DNA from: Syntrophotaleaceae bacterium
GTDB lineage: Bacteria; Desulfobacterota; Desulfuromonadia; Desulfuromonadales; Syntrophotaleaceae
Direction: 5' to 3'
DNA: 64,000 nt
Assembly: GCA_041390365.1 (NCBI GenBank)
Contig: JAWKQB010000001.1
Location: 248,001-312,000, forward strand
In this document: positions 9,220 through 15,953 of the stretch, piece after piece
Numbering within the stretch: the stretch's first letter is position 1
How the letters are laid out: every line of letters starts with the position of its first letter
The notes under the pieces: model-generated
What the model was told of the DNA's origin: nothing
Database searches by the model: none
Seen by the model: only the letters and a program-made list of their open reading frames with translations
Made by a program: the position numbers and the translations under genes

Positions 9220-9225
9220 TATATT
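9220..9225 (+). promoter_or_regulatory. candidate -10 element for the aldehyde oxidoreductase transcript
   Basis: TATATT lies about 35-40 bases before the riboswitch begins. No good -35 hexamer is found 16-18 bases upstream, which would fit an activator-dependent promoter. Confidence 0.35.
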
Positions 9226-9256
9226 GCCTGCCGACCAAGCCGGAGGATGCCCTTCG

Positions 9257-9413
9257 CCGGATCTGACGGCATGGTCTCTCCGAGCCTCGAGCCTAAGGGG
9301 AAGGTCCTTACGGCGAAAGGCCCGATCCGGTCTTCCTCCCGGGAGGGGACCGGGTTGAGGGTTCCGCTGGAAACGGCGGTGCCTCCCGCTATTGGAAAGG
9401 AGATGCTATCCGG
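9257..9413 (+). ncRNA. Moco (or Tuco) riboswitch, MOCO_RNA_motif
   Basis: Leader RNA expected to bind molybdenum or tungsten pterin cofactor. Conserved-looking blocks occur in family order: CTCCGAGCC at about 9278, the hairpin TAAGG...CCTTA (9294-9310), GGCGAAAGGCC (about 9312-9322), and GCCTCCCGCTATTGGAAAGG then AGATGC at 9381-9406. A long stem (CCGGTC...GACCGG, about 9326-9352) and a GAAA-capped stem (CCGCTG...CGGCGG, about 9364-9379) lie between. The closing helix pairs CTCC/GCAT upstream with GGAGATGC downstream, possibly extended by CCGGAT with ATCCGG. It ends just before the ribosome-binding site of the oxidoreductase gene, which suggests control of translation. Recognition is from memory of the motif, without a covariance search. 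Confidence 0.85.
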
Positions 9414-9443
9414 AACCTGTTCCAGCAGGAAGGAAATGACAGC

Positions 9444-11174
9444 ATGAAGAAGATCATCCGCATCAACATGACCGACCTGTCCGTGCGGGAAGAAGAAATC
9501 CCGGCCGCCTGGGCGGCATTGGGCGGTCGCGCTCTGACCTCCACCATCGTCGCCACCGAAGTCCCGCCGACCTGTCATCCCCTGGGGCCTAACAACAAGC
9601 TGGTTTTCGCCCCCGGCCTGTTGTCGGGAACCCCGGCGGCCAACAGCGGCCGCATGTCCGCCGGGGCCAAGAGCCCGCTGACCGGCACCATCAAGGAGAG
9701 CAACTCCGGCGGCACCTCCGCCCAGCAGTTCGCCCGTATGGGAATCAAGGCGATGATCATCGAAGGGATGCCGAAGGACGACAAGTGGTATCGGCTGCAT
9801 GTCAGCATGACCGGCGTCACTTTCGAGGATGCCTTCGACCTGGTCGGAAAACAGAATTTCGCCGTCATCGACGCGATGAACGCCCTCTACAATGAGAAGA
9901 TCGGGGTCATGAGCATCGGAGTGCCCGGTGAAAAACGGATGGGCGCCGCAAATATTTCGGTCAAGGATCCCGATCAGAAGATACGCAGCCACGGTCGCGG
10001 CGGCCTCGGGGCGGTGATGGGCTCGAAACAGATCAAATGTATCACCATCGACAGCACCGGTGCAGGCAAGGTGGACATCGTCAACATGGAAAAATTCCGG
10101 GCGGCGGCCAAGGTGTTCGCCAAGGCGATGCTCGATCATCCGGTCAGCGGCGAGGGTCTGCCGACCTACGGCACCAACATCCTGATCAACATCCTGAACG
10201 AAGCCGGCGGACTGCCGACCAAAAACTTCCGCTACGGCACCTGCGACCATCACGACAAGATCAGCGGCGAGACCATGTACGACACCATCGTTTCCCGCGG
10301 CGGCCATCACAAGCACGGCTGTCATGCCGGCTGCATCATCCAGTGCTCCCAGGTTTATGTGGACGAGAACAAGAATTACATTACCTCCGGGTTCGAATAC
10401 GAGACGGTCTGGGGGCTGGGCGCCAATGGCCTGGTGCAGGACCTGGACGACATTGCCCGCTGCGACAATCTGATGGACGATATCGGCATCGACTCCATCG
10501 AGGGCGCGGTGCTGCTCTCGACAGCCATGGAAGCGGGCGTCATTCCCTGGGGGGACGGCAAGGAATGCCAGCGCGTGCTGCGCGACGAGATCGGCAAGGC
10601 AACCCCCCTTGGACACATCCTGGGCAACGGCACCGGTTTCATCGGCACCGCCTACGGTCTGACCCGGGTTCCGGTGGTGAAGAACCAGGGCATTCCGGCC
10701 TACGATCCCCGGTCCGTCAAGGGGATCGGCATCACCTACGCCACCTCCACCATGGGTGCCGATCACACCGCGGGCTATACCATCGCCACCAACATCCTCA
10801 AGGTTGGCGGCTTCATCGATCCCCTGCAGAAGGAAGGGCAGGTGGAACTGTCCCGCAACCTGCAGATCGCCACCGCGGCGGTGGACAGCACCGGCATGTG
10901 TATCTTCGTGGCCTTCCCGGCTCTGGACATCCCCGAATGCCTGCCGGCCCTGATCGACATGATCAACGCCACCTACGGTATCGAACTAACCGGTGACGAT
11001 GTCACTGAGCTGGGCAAGAAGGTGCTGAAAACCGAGCACCAGTTCAATCTCGCCGCCGGATTCAACAACGCCCATGACCGCTTGCCGGAGTTCTTCGAAT
11101 ACGAGCCGATTCCGCCCCACAACGAAATCTGGGATTTTTCTCCGGAAGAGATCGACGAATTCTGGAATTTCTGA
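9444..11174 (+). CDS. aor: aldehyde:ferredoxin oxidoreductase (pterin-W/Mo, 4Fe-4S)
   Basis: Cytoplasmic enzyme that interconverts aldehydes and carboxylic acids with ferredoxin, using a bis-pterin tungsten or molybdenum centre and one 4Fe-4S cluster. The 576-residue length is near normal for the family. The N-terminal domain shows VFAPGLLSGTPAANSGR and AGAKSPLTGTIKESNSGG. Cluster ligands are Cys293, Cys297 and Cys301 (CHAGCIIQC) with the distal Cys486 in DSTGMC. The Cx3Cx3C spacing resembles the YdhV-like branch, so metal choice is open. ATG 9444 follows AGGAAGGA by about 9 bases. A Moco-type riboswitch precedes it and two hairpins follow. No ferredoxin-like partner subunit is adjacent. Confidence 0.93.
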   Translation: MKKIIRINMTDLSVREEEIPAAWAALGGRALTSTIVATEVPPTCHPLGPNNKLVFAPGLLSGTPAANSGRMSAGAKSPLTGTIKESNSGGTSAQQFARMGIKAMIIEGMPKDDKWYRLHVSMTGVTFEDAFDLVGKQNFAVIDAMNALYNEKIGVMSIGVPGEKRMGAANISVKDPDQKIRSHGRGGLGAVMGSKQIKCITIDSTGAGKVDIVNMEKFRAAAKVFAKAMLDHPVSGEGLPTYGTNILINILNEAGGLPTKNFRYGTCDHHDKISGETMYDTIVSRGGHHKHGCHAGCIIQCSQVYVDENKNYITSGFEYETVWGLGANGLVQDLDDIARCDNLMDDIGIDSIEGAVLLSTAMEAGVIPWGDGKECQRVLRDEIGKATPLGHILGNGTGFIGTAYGLTRVPVVKNQGIPAYDPRSVKGIGITYATSTMGADHTAGYTIATNILKVGGFIDPLQKEGQVELSRNLQIATAAVDSTGMCIFVAFPALDIPECLPALIDMINATYGIELTGDDVTELGKKVLKTEHQFNLAAGFNNAHDRLPEFFEYEPIPPHNEIWDFSPEEIDEFWNF

Positions 11175-11185
11175 TGCCTTAAGGC

Positions 11186-11228
11186 ACCAGGGTGGGGGCT
11201 CCTCCGGGGGGAGCGCCTTCACCCTGGT
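11186..11228 (+). terminator. hairpin after the aldehyde oxidoreductase gene
   Basis: ACCAGGGTG (11186-11194) pairs with CACCCTGGT (11220-11228) around a GC-rich inner stem. No T-tract follows, so it may protect the 3' end while the next hairpin terminates. Confidence 0.5.
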
Positions 11229-11255
11229 TGTTCCCGAAAGAAGCCTCTGTACGTT

Positions 11256-11285
11256 GCCGCCGGTTGTTTGCCGGCGGCTTTTTTT
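11256..11285 (+). terminator. rho-independent terminator
   Basis: Perfect 8-bp stem GCCGCCGG / CCGGCGGC with a 7-base loop, followed directly by seven T residues (11279-11285). It closes the riboswitch-oxidoreductase transcript. Confidence 0.92.
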
Positions 11286-11398
11286 GTCTAAAAAAACCAC
11301 TTCTCTCAAAGGGCTGGAAGGCAGGCTTGTGCCGGGCCTCCGGATCTTTTACAGTATTATCAGGCATAGACCGATAACCGTTGAGGGGGGAGGATGCA

Positions 11399-12400
11399 AT
11401 GGCGATAGAAGATTTCGAAGCCCTGGTGGTTCAAAAGTCCGACAGGGGAACGGAAGCGAACATTGTCCGACGCACACTGCGGGATCTGCCGAAAGGGAAC
11501 CTGCTGGTGCGGGTCAGCTATTCCTCCCTCAATTACAAGGATGCCCTTGCAGTCAGAGGCCGTCCCGGAATCATCCGACGCTATCCGATGACCCCGGGGA
11601 TCGATGCCGCCGGGGAGGTCGTTGCCTGTGACAACGGCCTTTTCCAGCCCGGTGATCAGGTGGTGATTACCGGCTACGATCTGGGAACAGCGGTTCCCGG
11701 GGGCTATGGCCGCTACATCCGGATCCCATCCTCCTGGGCGGTCAAATTGCCCGAAGGTCTTACTCCGCGGGAGAGCATGGCCCTCGGCACAGCCGGATTC
11801 ACCGCTGCGCTGGCTGTCCTTAAGCTGCGCCAGGCGGAGTTGAAGGCCGGGTGCCGGGACGTTCTGGTAACCGGTGCCAGCGGAGGGGTCGGCAGTCTGG
11901 CCGTATCGATGCTGGCTGCCGAGGGGTGCCGGGTGGTGGCGGTCAGCGGCAAGCGCGAACATCACCCCTTTTTGCGCAAACTCGGAGCCGTGGAAGTGGT
12001 GGACCGCGAGAAGGTCTACGGTCCTCCCGACAAGGGCCTGCTGCCGGAACGCTGGTGCGGGGTGGTTGATGTGGTCGGCGGCAGGATGCTGGCGGAAGTG
12101 CTCAAGGCGACCAGTGCCGGAGGGGCCGTGGCCAGTTGCGGTCTGGCGGGTTCGGCGGATCTGCCGACGACCGTTTTCCCCTTCATCCTGCGAGGGGTGA
12201 GCCTCCTCGGGATCGATTCGGTCCACTGTCCCATGGGAATCCGTCTGCGGCTCTGGAACAAAATGGCCCGGGAATGGAAGCCGCCCTTTCTCGACGAAAT
12301 CGCAACAGAAGTCCGACTGGAGGAACTTGACGAAAAGATTGATCAGATTCTTGCCGGCAGGCTGTCCGGCCGGGTGGTTGTGAACATGCAGGAAGTTTGA
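11399..12400 (+). CDS. YhdH/YhfP-type zinc-independent quinone oxidoreductase (acrylyl-CoA reductase-like)
   Basis: Medium-chain dehydrogenase/reductase of the YhdH (AcuI) group, expected to use NADPH to reduce an activated double bond, such as acrylyl-CoA or a quinone. The GroES-like N-terminal half contains YSSLNYKDALAVRG and TPGIDAAGEV. The Rossmann half carries VLVTGASGGVGSLAVSMLAA (near residue 153). The catalytic zinc ligands of classical alcohol dehydrogenases are absent, as usual for this group. ATG 11399 is preferred over TTG 11381 because GGGGGGAGGA lies just upstream. It is 333 residues long. It stands alone after a strong terminator, so it is probably a single-gene unit. Confidence 0.88.
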   Translation: MAIEDFEALVVQKSDRGTEANIVRRTLRDLPKGNLLVRVSYSSLNYKDALAVRGRPGIIRRYPMTPGIDAAGEVVACDNGLFQPGDQVVITGYDLGTAVPGGYGRYIRIPSSWAVKLPEGLTPRESMALGTAGFTAALAVLKLRQAELKAGCRDVLVTGASGGVGSLAVSMLAAEGCRVVAVSGKREHHPFLRKLGAVEVVDREKVYGPPDKGLLPERWCGVVDVVGGRMLAEVLKATSAGGAVASCGLAGSADLPTTVFPFILRGVSLLGIDSVHCPMGIRLRLWNKMAREWKPPFLDEIATEVRLEELDEKIDQILAGRLSGRVVVNMQEV

Positions 12401-12407
12401 TTTTTAA

Positions 12408-12522
12408 GGCAGGGCACGGGGACAAACACGGACAAACACGGACTGCCACGGACTGTCCGGTGCCCTGTCTGTTTATGCCCTGTCCGTGGAGGTCCGTGCA
12501 AGTCCGTGTGCCTTGCCTGTCC
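12408..12522. repeat. intergenic GGAC/GTCC repeat forming an imperfect long hairpin
   Basis: Left part has tandem 10-base units (ACACGGACAA twice, then CCACGGACTG). Right part has GTCCGTGGAG, GTCCGTGCAA and GTCCGTGTG. The two arms are imperfect inverted copies, beginning AAGGCAGGGCAC and ending GTGTGCCTTGCCTGTCC. It fills most of the gap between the YhdH-type gene and the tetR-type gene. Confidence 0.65.
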
Positions 12523-12540
12523 TCCCTTCGTTTTTCCCTC

Positions 12541-12570
12541 TTGACTCCTGATTCAAACGTTTGTTTTAAT
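12541..12570 (+). promoter_or_regulatory. promoter with palindromic operator for the efflux operon
   Basis: A -35 box TTGACT (12541-12546) and a -10 box TTTAAT (12565-12570) are 18 bases apart. The perfect palindrome CAAACGTTTG (12554-12563) fills the spacer. A repressor bound there would block polymerase. From memory, PsrA-type TetR repressors recognise CAAAC/GTTTG half-sites, which fits the gene downstream. Confidence 0.65.
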
Positions 12571-12572
12571 AG

Positions 12573-12602
12573 GGGCTCGGTCCAGGTGGCCGGGCCCTTT
12601 TT
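12573..12602 (+). terminator. terminator-like hairpin in the tetR leader
   Basis: GGGCTCGG pairs with CCGGGCCC (one G-T pair) followed by five T residues (about 12598-12602). It lies between the promoter and the start codon at 12615, so it could attenuate the operon. No leader peptide or obvious antiterminator was seen. Confidence 0.45.
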
Positions 12603-12614
12603 CGTGGAGAAAAC

Positions 12615-13253
12615 ATGAGTCAACCGGATACCAAGCAGCGGCTTCTCGACGTGGCGGAGCGCCTGTTTGCCGCCGAGGGGTTCCACAATACCTCATTGCG
12701 GACCATCACCGGGGAGGCGGAAGCCAATCTGGCTGCGGTCAATTATCACTTCGGTTCCAAGGAGGCCTTGCTTGAGGCGGTTTTCTGCCGTCGGCTTTTG
12801 CCTCTGAACGATATTCGCCGGGAGCGGCTGGAGAAGGTTCGGGCAGCCGCCCGCCAGGTTGGAGAACGGCCGAAAGTGGGAGATGTTCTGCGGGCCTTCA
12901 TCGAGCCCACCTTGCAGTTCCGAGAAAGCGGTCCCGGGGCGGAGGCTTTTCTCCGGCTGGTGGGTCGGGCTCTCGCCGAGCCGGATGACACCATCCGCAA
13001 GATATTCATTCGCCTGGTAGAGCCCCTGTTTTTCTTTTTTTACGAAATATTGACGGAAGCTCTGCCCGGCTTGCCGCGAGATTCTCTTTTCTGGCGCCTG
13101 CATTTCGTTCTCGGAGCCCTGAGCCATACCATGTGCATGGCCGGGCATATGCAGGTCCTGCCGCCCGGCATTCAACCACCGACCGATGCCGGATCGCTGA
13201 CGCTTTTGCTGCTCGATTTTCTGATCCCGGGCATGGAGGCGCCATGCGACTGA
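12615..13253 (+). CDS. TetR/AcrR-family repressor, PsrA-like, of the RND efflux operon
   Basis: Homodimeric DNA-binding repressor of 212 residues. The N-terminal helix-turn-helix (about 8-55) shows TKQRLLDVAERLFAAEGF and ANLAAVNYHFGSKEALL. The C-terminal ligand domain resembles the PsrA group (FLRLVGRALAEPDD, LFWRLHFVLGALSHTM), whose known members respond to long-chain fatty acids; the ligand here is unknown. A CAAACGTTTG palindrome sits in its own promoter, so autorepression is likely. Its stop overlaps the next start by 10 bases, placing it at the head of the efflux operon. Confidence 0.9.
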   Translation: MSQPDTKQRLLDVAERLFAAEGFHNTSLRTITGEAEANLAAVNYHFGSKEALLEAVFCRRLLPLNDIRRERLEKVRAAARQVGERPKVGDVLRAFIEPTLQFRESGPGAEAFLRLVGRALAEPDDTIRKIFIRLVEPLFFFFYEILTEALPGLPRDSLFWRLHFVLGALSHTMCMAGHMQVLPPGIQPPTDAGSLTLLLLDFLIPGMEAPCD

Positions 13254-14677
13254 AGCTGTTTGCGATGATCATAGGTTTACCGCTGCTCGGCCTGGTCTTC
13301 GGCTGCTCGGTGCACAGCCCTCAGCAGGCGACCCTGCCCACTCCGGTTCCTTCCGCATATGTGGAACGCTCTGCAGCGCCTGATCCTGCCTCCCTGGTGG
13401 AGCGGTGGTGGGAACGGTTTGGCGAACCGGAGCTCGATGAGCTGATGACCGAAGCTTTTGCCGCCAACCCCGATCTGCGGCAGGCTTTTGCCCGTCTGGA
13501 GCAGGCCGAAGCGGTGGTCAGGACTACGGGCGCGGCCCAGCGTCCTTCATTCGATCTCAATGCCGCCGGGGGGCGCAGGCGGCAGACGGCCGGTTCCCTT
13601 GGAGCCGTGACCGAAGACACCTATTCCCTTTCCCTCCCGGCCAGTTTCGAGATCGACCTGTGGCGCAAACTCGCCTCCCGCACCGAGGCGGCCCGGCTCG
13701 ATGCCGCAGCCTCCCGGGAGGAGGTCAAGGCGCTTTATCTGAGCCTGTCCGCTCAGGTCGCCGACCTCTACTTTCTGGCTCTGGAACAGAGGGCCCAGCT
13801 TGCATTGACCGACAGTAACATCGCCGCCTTCGCCGATACCCTCGAGCGGGTGGAAAGACGCTACCGCGAGGGGCTCGTGCCGGCGCTGGATGTCTATCAG
13901 TCCCGGCAGAATTTGGCTTCCGCCCGGTCCCGCAGACCGCAGTTCGAAAACGGACTGGCCGCGGCCGAACATGCTCTTTCCGTAGTGCTCGGCCAGTATC
14001 CCGGCCGCGGGGTTGCCGAGGGGGATCTGCCTGCCGCCATCCCCGAATTTCCGGCCGGGGTTCCATCCCTGCTGCTGTCCCGCCGGCCCGATATCGAAGC
14101 CGATCTGCTGCGCCTGAAGGCGAGCGATGCCCGTATCGCGGCGGCCATCGCCGACCGTTTTCCGGCCCTGCGTCTGACCGGCAGCTACGGCGGCCAGAGC
14201 GAGGTTCTCGGGGATCTGCTCGGCTCGGGCAACATCCTCTGGAATCTGCTCCTCAACATCGCCCAGCCCCTGTATGACGGCGGGCGGCGTGCCGCCGAGG
14301 TGGATCGCACCCGGGCCGTCTTCCGGGAAAACCTTGCCGGCTATCACCAGTCGGTTCTCACCGCCTTCCGCGAGGTGGAAGATGCGCTGGCGGCCGGCCG
14401 GACCGGCGAGGAGCGGATCGCCAGGCTCGCCGAAAGAGAAGAGGCGAGTGCCTCGGCCCTGAGGCTTTCCCTGGACCGTTACCTGCAGGGGCTATCGGAT
14501 TATCTGCCCGTGCTCACCGCCCAGGGACTGCACTTCAACGCCCAGAGCGAACTGCTGGCGGCCCGCCGTCAGCTCATCGCCGACCGCATCACTCTGGCCC
14601 GGTCGCTGGGAGGTGCCTGGATGGAGGCGGAACTGACCAATAACAACCACAGGGCCTCCTTCGACCAAGGTCCCTGA
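13244..14677 (+). CDS. outer-membrane efflux lipoprotein (NodT/TolC-like)
   Basis: Outer-membrane channel of a tripartite RND pump, 477 residues. ATG 13244 gives a clear lipoprotein signal: MRLKLFAMIIGLPLLGLVFG followed by the lipobox cysteine. Two outer-membrane efflux repeats follow, each with the alpha-helical pattern of the family (for example DLRQAFARLEQAEAVVR and DARIAAAIADRFPALRLTGS, and GYHQSVLTAFREVEDALAAG near the end). It overlaps the repressor gene by 10 bases and lies 67 bases before the adaptor gene. Its 3' end merges into a 9-base tandem repeat. Confidence 0.92.
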   Translation: MRLKLFAMIIGLPLLGLVFGCSVHSPQQATLPTPVPSAYVERSAAPDPASLVERWWERFGEPELDELMTEAFAANPDLRQAFARLEQAEAVVRTTGAAQRPSFDLNAAGGRRRQTAGSLGAVTEDTYSLSLPASFEIDLWRKLASRTEAARLDAAASREEVKALYLSLSAQVADLYFLALEQRAQLALTDSNIAAFADTLERVERRYREGLVPALDVYQSRQNLASARSRRPQFENGLAAAEHALSVVLGQYPGRGVAEGDLPAAIPEFPAGVPSLLLSRRPDIEADLLRLKASDARIAAAIADRFPALRLTGSYGGQSEVLGDLLGSGNILWNLLLNIAQPLYDGGRRAAEVDRTRAVFRENLAGYHQSVLTAFREVEDALAAGRTGEERIARLAEREEASASALRLSLDRYLQGLSDYLPVLTAQGLHFNAQSELLAARRQLIADRITLARSLGGAWMEAELTNNNHRASFDQGP

Positions 14678-14704
14678 AGTCCTTGATGTCCTTGGAGTCC
14701 TTTT
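14670..14704. repeat. 9-base tandem repeat across the end of the OMF gene
   Basis: Units GTCCCTGAA, GTCCTTGAT, GTCCTTGGA and GTCCTTTTC run in tandem, starting inside the last codons and containing the stop codon (14675-14677). The same GTCC-spaced pattern recurs in other gaps of this window. Confidence 0.6.
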
Positions 14705-14744
14705 CGACTATGAGCAAAACCTTTATTAGCCCAGAGAGTCGCAA

Positions 14745-15953
14745 ATGAGCCTCAAATCCAAAATGATCAAAATCGGCCTCCCCCTGCTGATTCTTATAGC
14801 TGGGTTGGTGGTCATGCGCACCCTGATTCTCAGTCGTCACGAACCGGTCAAAGAGGTGCGGGAGGACCCCGGAGCGCTGGTGGAGGTGATGACGGTGACC
14901 CGCGGTGAACGGCAGGTTCGGGTCCAGGGCACCGGCACCGTGCAGCCGCGGCGGGAAATCAGCCTGGTTCCCCAGGTCGACGGCCGGGTGCTGGAAACCG
15001 CTCCCGGGTTCATCGCGGGCGGTTTTTTCCAAAAGGGGGAAATATTGTTCCGGATCGAGGACGCCGATTACCGCCTGGCCCTGGATCGGGCCCAGGCCGC
15101 TCTGGCCAAGGCCGAGTACGACCTGGCAACCATGGAGGGGCAGGCCCGGATCGCCCGCCAGGAATGGGACCGCCTGCAGCTCGGCAATGGTGAGGAGCCC
15201 AATCCCCTGGTGCTCTTCGAACCCCAGATGAAGAATGCGCAGGCCGCTCTTCTTTCCGCCAAAGCCTCCCTGCAGCAGGCTGAACTCGACCTTGACCGGA
15301 CGGTTTTGCGGGCACCCTTCAATTGTATGATCCGTTCAGAATCGGTCGACGTCGGACAGTACATTCGCGCCGGGACGTCCGTGGCCATGCTGGCGGGAAC
15401 CGATCAGGCCGAAATCGTGGTGCCACTGCCGCTGGAGGAACTGGCCTGGCTGCAGATTCCCGGTCCTGGAAGCCCGATCCAGGGCTCCGCAGCCACTATC
15501 CAGCTGGTCGCCGGCGAGGAGACCTTCAGCTGGCAGGGAAGGGTGGTACGCCGGTTGGGCGACGTCGATCCCCAGGGGCGGATGGTCCGCCTGGTCGTGG
15601 CCGTGAACGATCCCTACGGGCTGCAGAAAAAGGACGGCCGGCGGCCGGACCTGGCCCTGGGCACCTTCGTCCAGGTCGTTTTGGAGGGAGCCCGGCTGCA
15701 GGATGTGGCGGTGATTCCCGCCTCCGCCCTGCGTGACGGAAAAACCGTCTGGGTGATGAACAGCGATCATCTGAAGATCCGCCCGGTCGAGGTGGTGCGC
15801 CGGACCCGGGACGAGGTGGTGATCGGCAACGGCCTGGCGGCCGGTGAACGGGTGTTGCTGACCAACTTGGGGGGCGCCGCCGAAGGTATGAAGCTGCGGG
15901 TGGTCGGTGAGGCGCCGGCGGCCGGAACAGAAACCGCCGAGGAGGTTCGATAG
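14745..15953 (+). CDS. RND efflux periplasmic adaptor (HlyD/AcrA family)
   Basis: Periplasmic membrane-fusion protein linking the inner-membrane pump to the outer-membrane channel, 402 residues. One N-terminal anchor helix (about 8-27, LPLLILIAGLVVM) is followed by the lipoyl-like half motif (GTVQPRREISLVPQVDGRVL). Next is a helical hairpin (about 100-180, ALDRAQAALAKAEYDLA), the second lipoyl half (LRAPFNCMIRSESVDVGQYI) and beta-barrel domains. Its stop codon directly abuts the pump's ATG, which shows tight coupling. Confidence 0.93.
   Translation: MSLKSKMIKIGLPLLILIAGLVVMRTLILSRHEPVKEVREDPGALVEVMTVTRGERQVRVQGTGTVQPRREISLVPQVDGRVLETAPGFIAGGFFQKGEILFRIEDADYRLALDRAQAALAKAEYDLATMEGQARIARQEWDRLQLGNGEEPNPLVLFEPQMKNAQAALLSAKASLQQAELDLDRTVLRAPFNCMIRSESVDVGQYIRAGTSVAMLAGTDQAEIVVPLPLEELAWLQIPGPGSPIQGSAATIQLVAGEETFSWQGRVVRRLGDVDPQGRMVRLVVAVNDPYGLQKKDGRRPDLALGTFVQVVLEGARLQDVAVIPASALRDGKTVWVMNSDHLKIRPVEVVRRTRDEVVIGNGLAAGERVLLTNLGGAAEGMKLRVVGEAPAAGTETAEEVR

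Noticed and set aside
12421..12510. Short regularly spaced repeats resembling a small CRISPR array
   Set aside because: Units are 6-10 bases, degenerate, and arranged as opposing arms of a hairpin, with no unique spacers and no cas genes nearby.
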